From NCBI GenBank assembly GCA_040905805.1, contig JBBDQS010000001.1:5779-65890 (forward strand): a stretch of 60,112 bases of DNA, given 5' to 3'. Numbering within the stretch: the stretch's first letter is position 1; each line of letters begins with the position of its first letter. The stretch is from Egibacteraceae bacterium (GTDB lineage Bacteria; Actinomycetota; Nitriliruptoria; Euzebyales; Egibacteraceae). Positions 11,122 through 19,791 of this stretch are shown here, piece after piece. The notes under the pieces were generated by a model. It did not search any database, had not been told where the DNA came from, and saw nothing but the letters and a program-made list of their open reading frames with translations. Position numbers and translations under genes: made by a program.

Positions 11122-12144
11122 CTACGCCGACAAGCTCGACAGGAACCGCAGGTCGTTCTCGACCAGCAACCGCAGGTCGGTGATCCCGTGCCGCAGCATC
11201 GCCATGCGGTCCACGCCCATCCCCCAGGCGAACCCGCGGAGCTCCTCGGGGTCGAGCCCGCCGTGCCGCAGCACGTTGGGGTGCACCATGCCCGCCCCGA
11301 GCATCTCCATCCAGCGACCCCCGTGCCACGCGTCCAGCTCGCACGACGGTTCGGTGAACGGGAAGTAGTGGGGCCGGAACCGCAGTCGCACGTCCTCGCC
11401 GAGCAGGGCACGGGCGGCGACGACCAGGCTGCCCTTCAGGTCCGCGAAGGACAGGTCTCGGTCGATGGCCAGGCCCTCGATCTGGTGGAACATGGGCAGG
11501 TGTGTCGCGTCAGCGGTGTCGGCACGGTAGACCCGACCCGGCAGCGCCGCGTAGATCGGCGGTGTCTGGGCCAGCATGGTGCGGATCTGCATGGGCGAGG
11601 TCTGCGCGCGCAGCAGCACCCCGGTCGTCTCGTCGCCGGTCGCGGGCTGGTCACGCAGACCGCTGACGTAGATGGTGTCCTGCAGGGAGCGGGCCGGGTG
11701 GTCGGGCGGCGTGTTCAGCGCGTCGAAGTGGTACCACTCGCTCTCGACCTCGGGGCCCTCGGCCACCTGGTAGCCGAGCCCCACGAGCACGTCGAGCATC
11801 GCCTCCATCGTCTCGAAGACCGGATGCAGGCTGCCCCGAGCCGGGGTGCGTGGCGGCAGCGTCACATCGACCGCCTCGGCGGCGAGCGTGACGCGATCAC
11901 GCTCGGTTTCCAGCTCGGTGCGCCGGGCGGCCTCGGCGGCGTCCAACGCCGCGCGCACGGCGTTGACCTGCTTGCCGACCGCACGGCGCTCGTCAGGGTT
12001 CAACGTGCCGAGGCTGCGCTGCACGGCGGTGAGCTCGCTGCGCTTGCCCAGGGTCTCGGTCCGGGCGGCGTCGAGCCGGTCGAGGCTCGCCGCCGCCGCC
12101 AACCGCGCCAGCCCCTGCTCGCGGATGCGGTCGAGGTCGGTCAT
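11122..12144 (-). CDS. pheS: Phenylalanyl-tRNA synthetase alpha subunit
   Basis: Catalytic alpha chain. The start MTDLDRIREQG at 12144 fits the family's N-terminal coiled coil and gives 340 residues. Class II synthetase motifs are clear: FHQIEGLAID, RFRPHYFPFTEPSCE and GFAWGMGVDRMAMLRHG. Only 19 bases separate it from the histidine kinase gene upstream, so it is probably in the same transcript. No T-box or leader-peptide attenuator fits in that space. Confidence 0.97.
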   Translation of the reverse strand: MTDLDRIREQGLARLAAAASLDRLDAARTETLGKRSELTAVQRSLGTLNPDERRAVGKQVNAVRAALDAAEAARRTELETERDRVTLAAEAVDVTLPPRTPARGSLHPVFETMEAMLDVLVGLGYQVAEGPEVESEWYHFDALNTPPDHPARSLQDTIYVSGLRDQPATGDETTGVLLRAQTSPMQIRTMLAQTPPIYAALPGRVYRADTADATHLPMFHQIEGLAIDRDLSFADLKGSLVVAARALLGEDVRLRFRPHYFPFTEPSCELDAWHGGRWMEMLGAGMVHPNVLRHGGLDPEELRGFAWGMGVDRMAMLRHGITDLRLLVENDLRFLSSLSA

Positions 12145-12163
12145 GGCGGGCACCCTACCGCCT

Positions 12164-13261
12164 TCACGTGCGCCGCTCCTCGATGCGCCTGGCTGTCTCC
12201 GGCACGGCCAACCCCACCAGTTCCAGCCCACCGCGGGGCAGGGTGAAGTGGAACGACGACCCCTCCCCCACCGTGCTGGCGGCCCACAGGCGCCCGGCGT
12301 GGGCGTTGACGATCCCCTTGGTGATGTACAGCCCCAGGCCGGTGCCGGAGCGGCGTTCCCCGGACCGCCGGAAGAACTTGGTGAAGATCGCCTCGAGGTG
12401 CTCCCCGGAGATCCCCTGGCCCTTGTCGGTGACGGTCACGAGCACCTCGTCGTCGTGCACCTCGCCGAGGACACCCACCGGCCCGTCGCTGTACTTGAGC
12501 GCGTTCTCCACCAGGTTGGTCACGACCTGGTCGATCTTGTCCGGATCGGCGTACAGCCGGGGCATCGCGTCCGGGAAGTCGATGACCACCCGCCCCTCCG
12601 CGCCGTCGATCGCGAACCGCCCCACGACGCGTTCGACGATCTCCGCCATGTCGATCATCTCGCGGCGCAACCGCAGGCGACCAGCGTCGATGCGGCTCAC
12701 GTCGAGGAGCTCGCCGAGCAGCCGGGTGACCCGGTCCGCGTCGTCGTTCACCGTGGCGAGCATCTGGCGCTTCTGCTCGTCGGTGAACCGGTCCCACTTG
12801 GCCAGGAGCGTCTTCGTGAACCCCTTGACGCTGGTGAGCGGCGAGCGGATCTCGTGGCTGACCGTGGAGACGAGGTCGCTGCGCGCGGCGTCCAGGCGCC
12901 GGCGACGCTCGGCGCGGCGCAACGACAGGACCAGGTAGAGGCTGCCGTCGCCACCGTGGCCACGGGCCGCCGCCAGGGTGACCGGCCGGCTGCGGTCCGG
13001 GCCGAGGTGCAGCTCCAGGTCGGTCTCGGGGATGCGCGGGGCCAGACGCGTGTCGGCTTCCAGCGGGCGTGCGCAGGTCCACCAGTCCCGACCGGCCTCG
13101 TCGGTGAGCACGAGGGCCGTGGCCGCGGGTCGGCCGTCAAGCTCACCGGCGACCAGACGGGTCGCGAGCTGGTTGCAGGCCACGATACGGCCGTCGGCGC
13201 CCACCACCACGGTCGGATCGGGCAGCCAGTCGAGCGCTGCAGCGTCGGGGGGGCCGTTCAC
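12164..13261 (-). CDS. Soluble PAS-containing sensor histidine kinase, orphan
   Basis: A 365-residue kinase. Order of parts: a PAS-like sensor (DPTVVVGADGRIVACNQLA, residues ~15-110), the dimerisation and phospho-acceptor helix with His136 in STVSHEIRSPLTSVKGF, then an ATPase domain with the N box (NLVENALKYS), G1 (VTDKGQGIS), F box (FTKFFRR) and G2 (SGTGLGLYITKG). I see no membrane segment or signal peptide, so it should sense something in the cytoplasm. The GTG overlaps the methyltransferase stop (GTGA). No response regulator is in the window. The ligand and output are unknown. Confidence 0.9.
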   Translation of the reverse strand: MNGPPDAAALDWLPDPTVVVGADGRIVACNQLATRLVAGELDGRPAATALVLTDEAGRDWWTCARPLEADTRLAPRIPETDLELHLGPDRSRPVTLAAARGHGGDGSLYLVLSLRRAERRRRLDAARSDLVSTVSHEIRSPLTSVKGFTKTLLAKWDRFTDEQKRQMLATVNDDADRVTRLLGELLDVSRIDAGRLRLRREMIDMAEIVERVVGRFAIDGAEGRVVIDFPDAMPRLYADPDKIDQVVTNLVENALKYSDGPVGVLGEVHDDEVLVTVTDKGQGISGEHLEAIFTKFFRRSGERRSGTGLGLYITKGIVNAHAGRLWAASTVGEGSSFHFTLPRGGLELVGLAVPETARRIEERRT

Positions 13262-14046
13262 GCTGGGACCCGCGGCGCCGGGCTGCGCTGTCGCGCGGCC
13301 TCGAACACGAGCAGGGCCGCGGTCACCGCGAGGTTCAGCGACTCCGCACGGCCGCGGATGGGGATGGCGGCGACCACGTCGGCGCAGGCGAGGGCATCTG
13401 CCGGCAGCCCGTGTGCCTCGTTGCCGAGCAGCACGGCCGTCGGACGGGTGAGGTCCACCGCCGTGTACACCGTGGCGCCGCCGGCGTCGGCGGCCACGAT
13501 CCGCAGGCCGTGTCGCCGGCAGGCCGCCACGACCGCCGCCGGCGGCGCGTCCGCCACCACGGGCAGGTGGAAGAGGGACCCGGCCGACGCGCGCACGGCC
13601 TTGGGGTTACGGGGATCGACGCTGCCGGTGGTGCAGACCACCGCGTCCGCCCCCGCCGCGTCCGCGGAGCGCACGACGGTGCCGACGTTGCCGGGGTCGG
13701 CGACCTGCCAGCACACCACGACGAGCACGGCGCCAGCCAGCGCGTCGTCGAGGGTGGGCGCGGGCAGCGCGGCGACGCCGACCATGCCCTGCGGGGTCAC
13801 GGTGTCGGCCACCGACGCGAGCACCCGGTCGCTGACCGCCACCACCTCCGCGCCGGCCGCCGCGGCTCGCCGCGCCAGGTCGCCCTCCGGGTCGGTCACG
13901 AACAGGCGGCGCAGGCAGCCCAGGGCGGCGCCGACGCCCTGGGGCCCCTCGACCAGGAAGGTCCCGGTCCGATCACGGTCCTGACGGCGAGCGAGCTTGC
14001 GCGCCGCCTTCACCGCGTCGTTGTCGACGCTTGTCACGACCCCCAT
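13258..14046 (-). CDS. TrmH/SpoU-family RNA 2'-O-methyltransferase
   Basis: SPOUT-fold methyltransferase using S-adenosylmethionine to methylate a ribose in rRNA or tRNA. The 262 residues include an N-terminal substrate-binding region (RTGTFLVEGPQGVGAAL) and the knotted C-terminal domain with motif 1 ADPGNVGTVVRSADAAGAD, motif 2 LLGNEAHGLPADA and motif 3 IPIRGRAESLNLAVTAAL. This gene commonly follows rplT in actinobacteria and sits 10 bases from it here. Resembles rRNA methyltransferases such as TsnR/RlmB; the target nucleotide cannot be read from sequence. Confidence 0.92.
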   Translation of the reverse strand: MGVVTSVDNDAVKAARKLARRQDRDRTGTFLVEGPQGVGAALGCLRRLFVTDPEGDLARRAAAAGAEVVAVSDRVLASVADTVTPQGMVGVAALPAPTLDDALAGAVLVVVCWQVADPGNVGTVVRSADAAGADAVVCTTGSVDPRNPKAVRASAGSLFHLPVVADAPPAAVVAACRRHGLRIVAADAGGATVYTAVDLTRPTAVLLGNEAHGLPADALACADVVAAIPIRGRAESLNLAVTAALLVFEAARQRSPAPRVPA

Positions 14047-14056
14047 GGTCAGGCCT

Positions 14057-14413
14057 TCAGCCGAGTGCGCCCTTGGCCACCGCGACCAGCTCGGCGAAGG
14101 CCTTCGGGTCGCGGACCGCCAGGTCGGCGAGCACCTTGCGGTCGACCTCGACCTCGGCGCGCTTCAGCCCGTTGATGAACCGGCTGTAGGACAGGCCCTC
14201 GTTGCGGGCAGCGGCGTTGATGCGCTGGATCCACAGCTTGCGGAAGTCCCGCTTGCGGGTGCGCCGGTCCCGGTAGGCGTAGCGGTCGGCGTGCAGCACC
14301 GCCTCGTTGGCGATGCGGTAGCGGCGGCTGCGGGCCCCCCGGAACCCCTTCGCGCGGTGCAGGACGGTCCGCCGGCTCTTCCGGCTCTGGACGCCACGCT
14401 TGATGCGGGCCAT
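14057..14413 (-). CDS. rplT: Ribosomal protein bL20
   Basis: Large-subunit protein needed for assembly. The 118 residues match the family from [15 protein letters not shown] to the end, including [26 protein letters not shown] lies 9 bases before the ATG. It follows rpmI after a spacer containing a tandem repeat array. In other bacteria L20 represses its own operon by binding the mRNA; the leader in front of rpmI could serve that role. Confidence 0.98.
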   Translation of the reverse strand: MARIKRGVQSRKSRRTVLHRAKGFRGARSRRYRIANEAVLHADRYAYRDRRTRKRDFRKLWIQRINAAARNEGLSYSRFINGLKRAEVEVDRKVLADLAVRDPKAFAELVAVAKGALG

Positions 14414-14436
14414 GTCACGTGCTCCTTACGGGTAAC

Positions 14437-14538
14437 GGCTAGCGGGTCGACGGCTAGCGGGTCGACGGCTAGCGGGTCGACGGCTAGCGGGTCGACGGCG
14501 AACGGGTCGACGGCGAACGGGTTCGGCGAACGGGTTGC
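14437..14538. repeat. 15-bp tandem repeat array between rpmI and rplT
   Basis: Four identical copies of GGCTAGCGGGTCGAC (14437-14496) are followed by one variant with GAAC for TAGC and two shortened variants ending near 14538. The array lies wholly between the rpmI stop (14555) and the rplT ribosome binding site. On the transcribed strand each perfect unit contains TAG. Unit number probably varies between strains through slippage; that is inference. Confidence 0.9.
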
Positions 14539-14554
14539 GGGGTCGGGGTCGGCG

Positions 14555-14746
14555 CTAGCGCAGGAGCTTCTTGATCTGCTGCGCGTCGCCTCCGGAGAGC
14601 TGGCCGTCGCGCGCCAGGCGGCGCTTGTGCCGACTGGTCTTCTTGCCCAGCAGGTGGTTGCGGTTCATGCGCCGGTGCAGGACCTTGCCGGTCTTCGTCA
14701 CCCGGAAGCGGTCCTTGGCACCGGAGTGGCTCTTCTGCTTCGGCAT
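14555..14746 (-). CDS. rpmI: Ribosomal protein bL35
   Basis: Small basic large-subunit protein, 63 residues from MPKQKSHSGAKDRFRVT to the family's usual C-terminal region. The frame is open further upstream (to 14782), but that extension is not conserved and the ATG at 14746 is the family start. It pairs with rplT. The gene normally just upstream, infC, is not here. Confidence 0.97.
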   Translation of the reverse strand: MPKQKSHSGAKDRFRVTKTGKVLHRRMNRNHLLGKKTSRHKRRLARDGQLSGGDAQQIKKLLR

Positions 14747-14955
14747 CGTGGTGTCCTTGCGGTTGCGGATGCGGTCACTCAACGCGAATGGCCGCTGCGG
14801 AAGAGGCAGCGGCCGGTGTTCCGGGCAAGGGGCTCAGACCTCGCCTACCTGGTCGTACCCGGACTGAGTCCCACCAGATCAGGGTGCCTGGGGGCCCGCC
14901 GGGTGGAAAGCTTGGCCGCTTCCGCTTCAGACGTCGTCCGCAGTGTAGCAGGCTG
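14747..14955 (-). promoter_or_regulatory. rpmI-rplT leader with promoter and strong hairpin
   Basis: Read on the minus strand, an extended -10 element TGCTACACT (14950-14942) overlaps the end of the DUF1844 gene, giving an untranslated leader of about 190 bases. Near its end is a hairpin with a perfect 9-bp stem, GGCCGCTGC / GCAGCGGCC, loop of 7 (14790-14814), 44 bases before the rpmI ATG. No U run follows it. Long leaders in front of infC-rpmI-rplT operons often carry L20 autoregulation, so this may be such an element placed directly on rpmI. Confidence 0.5.
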
Positions 14956-15408
14956 CTAGCGCGGCTCCCGGCCCGGGATCCAGAGGCGATCCGCCGGCTT
15001 CTGGCCCTGCGACTGCCCGGGGGGCTGCCGGGATGGCTCGGACGCCGTCGGGGGGGCGCCGCCCGGGGCGTCCGACGGCGGCGACTGGCGTGCGGCCGGC
15101 GCCGGGGCCTCGCCGCCGGCCTCGCGCTCGGCCTGCACCTGCGCGGTCTGCAGCTGCACGACCCCGTTGCGCATGCGCGTGGTCAGGTCCTCGGCCACAC
15201 CGCCGGCCACGGCCTCGGTCAGGGCCCCCATCGCATCGATCAGCACCCGCGCGTCCGGCCGACCGAGCTTCACCTCCGCGCCCGTGCCGAGCATCGTGTA
15301 GGCCTGGGCCACGAGCTCGGCGGGCTCGGCCTCGCGCAGCTGCGCGAGGTAGGCCTCCATCTCTTCCTGCGTGGGCTGGTCGCCCTGGCTGGGGCTGGGA
15401 TCCGACAC
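14956..15408 (-). CDS. DUF1844-family protein
   Basis: Function unknown. After a short acidic start comes a helical domain, EEMEAYLAQLREAEPAEL...YTMLGTGAEVKLG, which matches the DUF1844 pattern found next to infC in many actinobacteria. The last ~55 residues are Pro/Gly/Gln-rich and look disordered. I prefer the GTG at 15408 (VSDPSPSQ) because AAAGGA lies 7 bases upstream; an ATG ten codons earlier (15438) is possible. The neighbours here are pilD upstream and the rpmI leader downstream. Confidence 0.8.
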   Translation of the reverse strand: MSDPSPSQGDQPTQEEMEAYLAQLREAEPAELVAQAYTMLGTGAEVKLGRPDARVLIDAMGALTEAVAGGVAEDLTTRMRNGVVQLQTAQVQAEREAGGEAPAPAARQSPPSDAPGGAPPTASEPSRQPPGQSQGQKPADRLWIPGREPR

Positions 15409-15439
15409 GTCGCCGTCCTTTCCGCGGGGGTCGCCCATC

Positions 15440-16222
15440 CTAGATCGCGAGCAGGTCCATATAGCCCGAGACCAGCGGCTCGCCCACGAACACGGTGATG
15501 ATCGCCCCCGCCGCCAGGTACGGGCCGAACGGGATGACGTCCTTGCGCCCGCGTGCCCGCAGCGCGAGCAGGGCGATCGCCACCACCCCACCGAGCAGGA
15601 AGCTGCCGAACAGCCCGAGCACCAGGTGGCCCCAGCCGAGGTAGCCGAGCCCCACGCCGATGAACGCGGCCAGCTTGACATCGCCCATGCCCATCCCGCG
15701 GGGGTTGATGACCGCCATCGTCAGGAGCAGGAGGAAGGCCACCACCCCGGCCGCCATGGACCGGACCGCCCACCCGGTCTCGCCGTTCAGGAACGCCGCG
15801 CCCGCGATCAGGATGACCAGCACCGGCGTGAGCGGGTAGGTCAGGCGGTTCGGAATCCGCCGGGTGCGCGCGTCGATCATGCCGAGGACGAACAGCGTCC
15901 AGGCGAAGAGCAGGAACCCGGGCAGGGCCCAGTCGAGCCCGAACCGCGCCCCCACCCCGGCGAACAGCACACCGGTCGCGAGCTCGACCAACGGGTAGCG
16001 CACGCTGATCGGCTCGCCGCAGTGCCGGCACGTGCGACCGAGCAGCAGCCAGGAGAGCACGGGGATGTTGTCCCGCCATTGCAGGGGCGTCTCGCACTGC
16101 GGGCATTCGCTGGGCGGTTTGACCAGCGACTCGTCGCGGGGCACACGGTGGATGACCACGTTCGCGAACGACCCGAACGCCAGCCCGAAGAGGAAGCACA
16201 GGCCGACGACCAGGGGATCCAC
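15440..16222 (-). CDS. pilD: Prepilin peptidase / N-methyltransferase (type IV leader peptidase)
   Basis: Integral membrane aspartyl protease that removes the class III leader of type IV pilins and methylates the new N-terminus. From the GTG at 16222 (AGGA ahead) it has 260 residues. The N-terminal GSFANVVIHRVPR and two CxxC pairs (CPQC, CRHC) form the cytoplasmic methyltransferase domain. The catalytic aspartates are in GMIDARTRRIPN and GMGMGDVKLAAFIG. About seven hydrophobic helices follow. Its substrates should be the pilins encoded at 51-59 kb, 35 kb away. Confidence 0.95.
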   Translation of the reverse strand: MDPLVVGLCFLFGLAFGSFANVVIHRVPRDESLVKPPSECPQCETPLQWRDNIPVLSWLLLGRTCRHCGEPISVRYPLVELATGVLFAGVGARFGLDWALPGFLLFAWTLFVLGMIDARTRRIPNRLTYPLTPVLVILIAGAAFLNGETGWAVRSMAAGVVAFLLLLTMAVINPRGMGMGDVKLAAFIGVGLGYLGWGHLVLGLFGSFLLGGVVAIALLALRARGRKDVIPFGPYLAAGAIITVFVGEPLVSGYMDLLAI

Positions 16223-16227
16223 GCGTC

Positions 16228-16689
16228 CTACTTCAGGTCGGCGAGGAGTCGGGCGGTCTCGATCGCCGCCTGGGCGGCGTCCCAGCCCTTGTTGCCGAGC
16301 TTGCCGCCGGCCCGGTCGACCGCCTGCTGGAAGTCCTCGGTGGTGAGCACCCCGAACGTGACCGGGACGCCCGTCTGCTCGGCGACCCGACCCACGTGCG
16401 CCGCCTCCGCCGCGACGTAGTCGAAGTGGGGTGTCTCGCCGCGCACCACGCAGCCGAGCGCCACCAGCGCGTCGAACCGGCCGGTGTCGGCCAGCCGCCG
16501 CGCGGCGACGGGCAGCTCGTAGGCCCCGGGCACCCACGCCAGCTCGATCGCGTCCTCGCCGACGCCGTGGCGCCCCAGGCAGTCCGTCGCACCGGCGACG
16601 AGCTGGCGGACCACCACCTCGTTGAAGCGTGCCGCGACGAGGCCGAACCGCAGACCGGTACCGTCCAACGCGCCTTCGTGGACCTTCAT
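16228..16689 (-). CDS. ribH: 6,7-dimethyl-8-ribityllumazine synthase
   Basis: Condenses the ribityl-pyrimidine with dihydroxybutanone phosphate, the step before riboflavin synthase. The 153 residues contain the substrate loops [28 protein letters not shown] and [16 protein letters not shown], with the catalytic His within the last. The ATG overlaps the ribBA stop (ATGA). Homologues form pentamers or 60-mer shells. Confidence 0.97.
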   Translation of the reverse strand: MKVHEGALDGTGLRFGLVAARFNEVVVRQLVAGATDCLGRHGVGEDAIELAWVPGAYELPVAARRLADTGRFDALVALGCVVRGETPHFDYVAAEAAHVGRVAEQTGVPVTFGVLTTEDFQQAVDRAGGKLGNKGWDAAQAAIETARLLADLK

Positions 16690-17939
16690 GCCTGGTCGGC
16701 CTTCCCTGGGGGTTGCCCCGCATCGTCGGGGTCGATGTCCAACGTGAAGAGCTCGTGGCCCATCTTGTCGCGCTTGGCCAGCAGGTACGGGCGGTTCTGG
16801 TCGGTCGGCGTGGTCTCCAGGGGGACGCGCTCGACGATCTGGAGGCCGTAGCCCTCCAGGCCGGCCCGCTTGGCCGGGTTGTTGGACAGCAGCCGGAGGG
16901 TGGACAGGCCGAGGTCCACCAGGATCTGGGCGCCGGTGCCGTAGTCGCGGGAGTCGGCCGGGAACCCCAGCTCGATGTTGGCCTCGACCGTGTCCGCGCC
17001 GCCGTCCTGCAGCTTGTAGGCCTGGAGCTTGTGCATGATCCCGATCCCGCGTCCCTCGTGGCCGCGGATGTACACGATCACCCCTTCACCCTCGTCGGCG
17101 ATCTTGCGCATCGCATCGCGCAGCTGCGTGCCGCAGTCGCACCGCAGGCTCGCGAACACGTCGCCGGTCAGGCACTCCGAGTGCATCCGGACCAGCACGT
17201 CGTCCTTGCCGGCGGGCTCGCCGCGCACCAGGGCGACATGCTGGAAGCCGTCCATCTCCGACTCGTACCCCACGGCGTTGAACGGGCCGAACGGCGTGGG
17301 GATCGGTGCTTCCACCACGCGGTGCACGAGCTGCTCGTGGCGCCGGCGGTGGGCGATCAGGTCGGCGATGCTCACCAGCAACAGCTCGTGCTCCTTGGCG
17401 AAGTGCATCAGGTCCGGCAGGCGCGCCATCGTCCCGTCGTCGTTGACGACCTCGCAGAGGACGCCGGCGGGTTCGTGGCCGGCGAGCCGCGAGAGGTCCA
17501 CGGCAGCCTCGGTGTGCCCGGCCCGGCGCAGCACCCCGCCCGCCTGGTAGCGCAGGGGGAAGATGTGGCCCGGGCGCGCCAGGTCGCCCGGCCGCGTGTC
17601 GGGGTCGACCAGCGCCCGGATCGTCGCGGCCCGGTCCGCCGCCGAGATGCCGGTCGACGTGCCGTGGCGGGCGTCGACCGACACGGTGAAGGCCGTGCCC
17701 TTCGCGTCGGTGTTCGTCGCGACCATCAGCGGGATCTCGAGCTGGTCCAGCCGCTCACCCGTCAGCGACAGGCAGATGACCCCCGAGGTGTGGCGGACGA
17801 AGAACGCGATGTCGGCGGACGTCACGGCGTCGGCCGCCATGATCAGGTCACCCTCGTTCTCGCGGTCGGCGTCGTCGACGACGACCACCATCTCGCCGCG
17901 ACCGACCGCGGCGACGGCGTCCTCGATGGGGGCGAACAC
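16686..17939 (-). CDS. ribBA: Bifunctional 3,4-dihydroxy-2-butanone-4-phosphate synthase / GTP cyclohydrolase II
   Basis: Supplies both precursors of riboflavin. The N-terminal half carries RibB motifs ([41 protein letters not shown]). The C-terminal half carries the RibA zinc site ([17 protein letters not shown]) and [17 protein letters not shown]. The frame opens at 17999, but that would overlap ribE; the GTG at 17939 is preceded by AGGAGGAG and clears the ribE stop by 16 bases, giving 417 residues. Both catalytic halves look complete. Confidence 0.96.
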   Translation of the reverse strand: MFAPIEDAVAAVGRGEMVVVVDDADRENEGDLIMAADAVTSADIAFFVRHTSGVICLSLTGERLDQLEIPLMVATNTDAKGTAFTVSVDARHGTSTGISAADRAATIRALVDPDTRPGDLARPGHIFPLRYQAGGVLRRAGHTEAAVDLSRLAGHEPAGVLCEVVNDDGTMARLPDLMHFAKEHELLLVSIADLIAHRRRHEQLVHRVVEAPIPTPFGPFNAVGYESEMDGFQHVALVRGEPAGKDDVLVRMHSECLTGDVFASLRCDCGTQLRDAMRKIADEGEGVIVYIRGHEGRGIGIMHKLQAYKLQDGGADTVEANIELGFPADSRDYGTGAQILVDLGLSTLRLLSNNPAKRAGLEGYGLQIVERVPLETTPTDQNRPYLLAKRDKMGHELFTLDIDPDDAGQPPGKADQA

Positions 17940-17955
17940 AGCTGCGCTCCTCCTG

Positions 17956-18573
17956 CTACTGGGGATGTGGCTCAGTGTACGGACTTCCTCCGCCACCACC
18001 GAGCAGCCGCTCGACGTACTTGGCGATGACGTCGGCCTCCAGGTTCACCCGGTCGCCCACCCGCCGGTGCCCGAGGACCGTGACCGCCAGGGTGTGGGGG
18101 ATCAATCCGACCGAGAAGGCCTGCTCTTCGACGTCCATCACCGTCAACGACGTGCCGTCCACCGTGATGGAGCCCTTCTCCACCAGGTAGGGCGCCACCG
18201 CGGCCGGCACGCCCACGCGCATCACCGTCCATCCGCCCTCGTCCCGCGGCTCGACCGCCAGGACCTCGCCCACCGCGTCGACGTGGCCCTGCACGAGGTG
18301 GCCGCCCAGGCGCCCCCCGACCGCCAGCGCCCGTTCCAGGTTGACCACCGCGCCCGGCTGCAGGTCCCCGAGCGCGGTCCGTGCGAGGGTCTCGCCCATC
18401 ACGTCGGCGGCGAACCCGTCGCCGACGACCTCGGTGGCGGTCAGGCAGGCCCCGTTGACGTTGATGGAGTCCCCGGCACGGGTGCCGTCCAGCACCGTCG
18501 CGCACGCCACGACGAGCCGTCTCCCCTGCACGGCCCGGACGGTGCCGAGCTCCTCGACGATGCCGGTGAACAG
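17956..18573 (-). CDS. ribE: Riboflavin synthase alpha chain, apparent CTG start
   Basis: Dismutates two lumazines to riboflavin. The protein is two tandem barrels; the second carries the usual repeat pattern ([10 protein letters not shown]...). The near-invariant N-terminus [10 protein letters not shown] is fully encoded, but its first codon is CTG (18573-18571), with AGAGGG 7 bases ahead and 3 bases after the ribD stop. The first standard start is GTG at 18531, which would remove 14 conserved residues including FTGIVE. I therefore call a CTG start and 205 residues. A sequencing error turning ATG or GTG into CTG is the alternative. Confidence 0.9.
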   Translation of the reverse strand: MFTGIVEELGTVRAVQGRRLVVACATVLDGTRAGDSINVNGACLTATEVVGDGFAADVMGETLARTALGDLQPGAVVNLERALAVGGRLGGHLVQGHVDAVGEVLAVEPRDEGGWTVMRVGVPAAVAPYLVEKGSITVDGTSLTVMDVEEQAFSVGLIPHTLAVTVLGHRRVGDRVNLEADVIAKYVERLLGGGGGSPYTEPHPQ

Positions 18574-18576
18574 CGC

Positions 18577-19599
18577 TCAGCCCTCTGGGCCGTCGTCGCG
18601 CGGCGGGTAGTACGTCAGCATGACGTCGTCGCCGACCTGCTCGGTGGCGGCCAGCCGCCAGCGCGTCGCTGCCGCCAGGGTCGGCGGGCCACCGTCGGTG
18701 AGCGGCGCGGCGGCGGGGCCGAGCAGCAGCGGCGCGACGTGCACGACCAGCCGGTCGACCACCCCCGCGGCGAGGAACGCCGAGGCGATCTGCGGGCCAC
18801 CCTCGACGAGCAGGCTGCGCACGTCGCGGTTCCACAGCTCCTTGCAGGTCTGCAGGATGTCGGTGGACAGCACCAGTGCCGGTGCCTCGTCGTCGAGCAT
18901 CCGCGCGTCGGCCGGCACACGCCCGCGGCGGTCGAGCACCACCCGCAACGGCTGGGGGCCCTCGTGGTCGGGCAGCCGCACCGTCAGCCGTGGGTCGTCT
19001 GCCAGGACCGTCCCGGAGCCGACCAGGATGGCGTCCGCCTCGGCGCGCAGCGCGTGGGCGCGCTCGCGGGTCGCCTCGCCGGTCAGCCATCGCGACGTGC
19101 CGTCGGCTGCCGCGACGCGGCCGTCCAGGCTGGTGGCGCACTTGAGCACGACGAACGGGCGGGTTCGCGTCAGGCTGTGGAGGAAGATCTCGTTCTGCTG
19201 CGCCGCGTCCGCCGCGCAGACCCCGATGTCCACGTCCACGCCGCGGGAGCGCAACCGCTCGGCGCCGCCGGCGGCCAGCGGGTTGGGGTCCTCGATCGCC
19301 GCCACCACCCGGGTCACCCCGGCGTCGAGCAGGGCCGTCGAGCACGGGCCAGTCCGTCCCGTGTGGTCGCACGGCTCCAGGGTCACGTAGACCGTGGCGC
19401 CGGCCGCCCGATCCTCGGCCGCCGCCAGTGCCACCACCTCGGCGTGTGGTTCCCCCGCGCGGACGTGGAAACCCTCCCCGACGACCTCGCGGTTGCGCAC
19501 GATCACGCACCCGACCATGGGGTTGGGCGAGGTGGTGCCACGACCGTGCTCCGCCAGGGCCAGGGCCCGGCGCATCCAGCGCTCGTCATCGCCGGCCAT
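18577..19599 (-). CDS. ribD: Bifunctional diaminohydroxyphosphoribosylaminopyrimidine deaminase / reductase
   Basis: Second and third steps of riboflavin synthesis. The N-terminal cytidine-deaminase-like domain has the zinc ligands in PHAEVVAL and LEPCDHTGRTGPC. The C-terminal NADPH reductase domain starts around RPFVVLKCATSLDGRVA and includes VLVGSGTVLADDPRLTVR-type sequence and LLVEGGPQIASAFL. Length is 340 residues. It is the first gene of the rib cluster; the stop is 3 bases before ribE. Confidence 0.96.
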   Translation of the reverse strand: MAGDDERWMRRALALAEHGRGTTSPNPMVGCVIVRNREVVGEGFHVRAGEPHAEVVALAAAEDRAAGATVYVTLEPCDHTGRTGPCSTALLDAGVTRVVAAIEDPNPLAAGGAERLRSRGVDVDIGVCAADAAQQNEIFLHSLTRTRPFVVLKCATSLDGRVAAADGTSRWLTGEATRERAHALRAEADAILVGSGTVLADDPRLTVRLPDHEGPQPLRVVLDRRGRVPADARMLDDEAPALVLSTDILQTCKELWNRDVRSLLVEGGPQIASAFLAAGVVDRLVVHVAPLLLGPAAAPLTDGGPPTLAAATRWRLAATEQVGDDVMLTYYPPRDDGPEG

Positions 19600-19791
19600 C
19601 GGCCCCTACCCCTCGCGTGTCCTCCTGGCCTTCCGTGACTCGGCCTGCCCCGAAGGTGTGTACAACCGCTCAGGCTACCAGCACCGACCCACTTGGCGGC
19701 ATGCCCGCCGCGCCCCGGAGGATGGGAACGGTGGGCGGGGTCGACGGGCCACACGCCCGGGGAAACCGCCGGGTTACACGCCCGGGTGGGG
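19600..19791. other. Gap between rsmB and ribD without a recognisable riboswitch
   Basis: About 190 bases with no gene. On the minus strand CCTTCGGGGCAGG (19656-19644) resembles the first stem of an FMN riboswitch, but only ~45 bases remain before ribD and the other conserved parts are absent. A short direct repeat ACACGCCCGGG occurs twice (around 19753-19780, plus strand). I cannot assign a regulatory role. Confidence 0.5.

Noticed and set aside
12145-12163. T-box or attenuator ahead of pheS
   Set aside because: The gap is 19 bases; no leader structure can fit.
14437-14538. CRISPR-like array between rpmI and rplT
   Set aside because: Units are 15 bp and directly adjacent with no spacers, and no cas genes are present.
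19644-19700. Possible FMN riboswitch before ribD, from CTTCGGGGCAGG on the minus strand
   Set aside because: Only the first stem resembles the RFN element. The space to ribD is too short for the aptamer and the other conserved blocks are absent.
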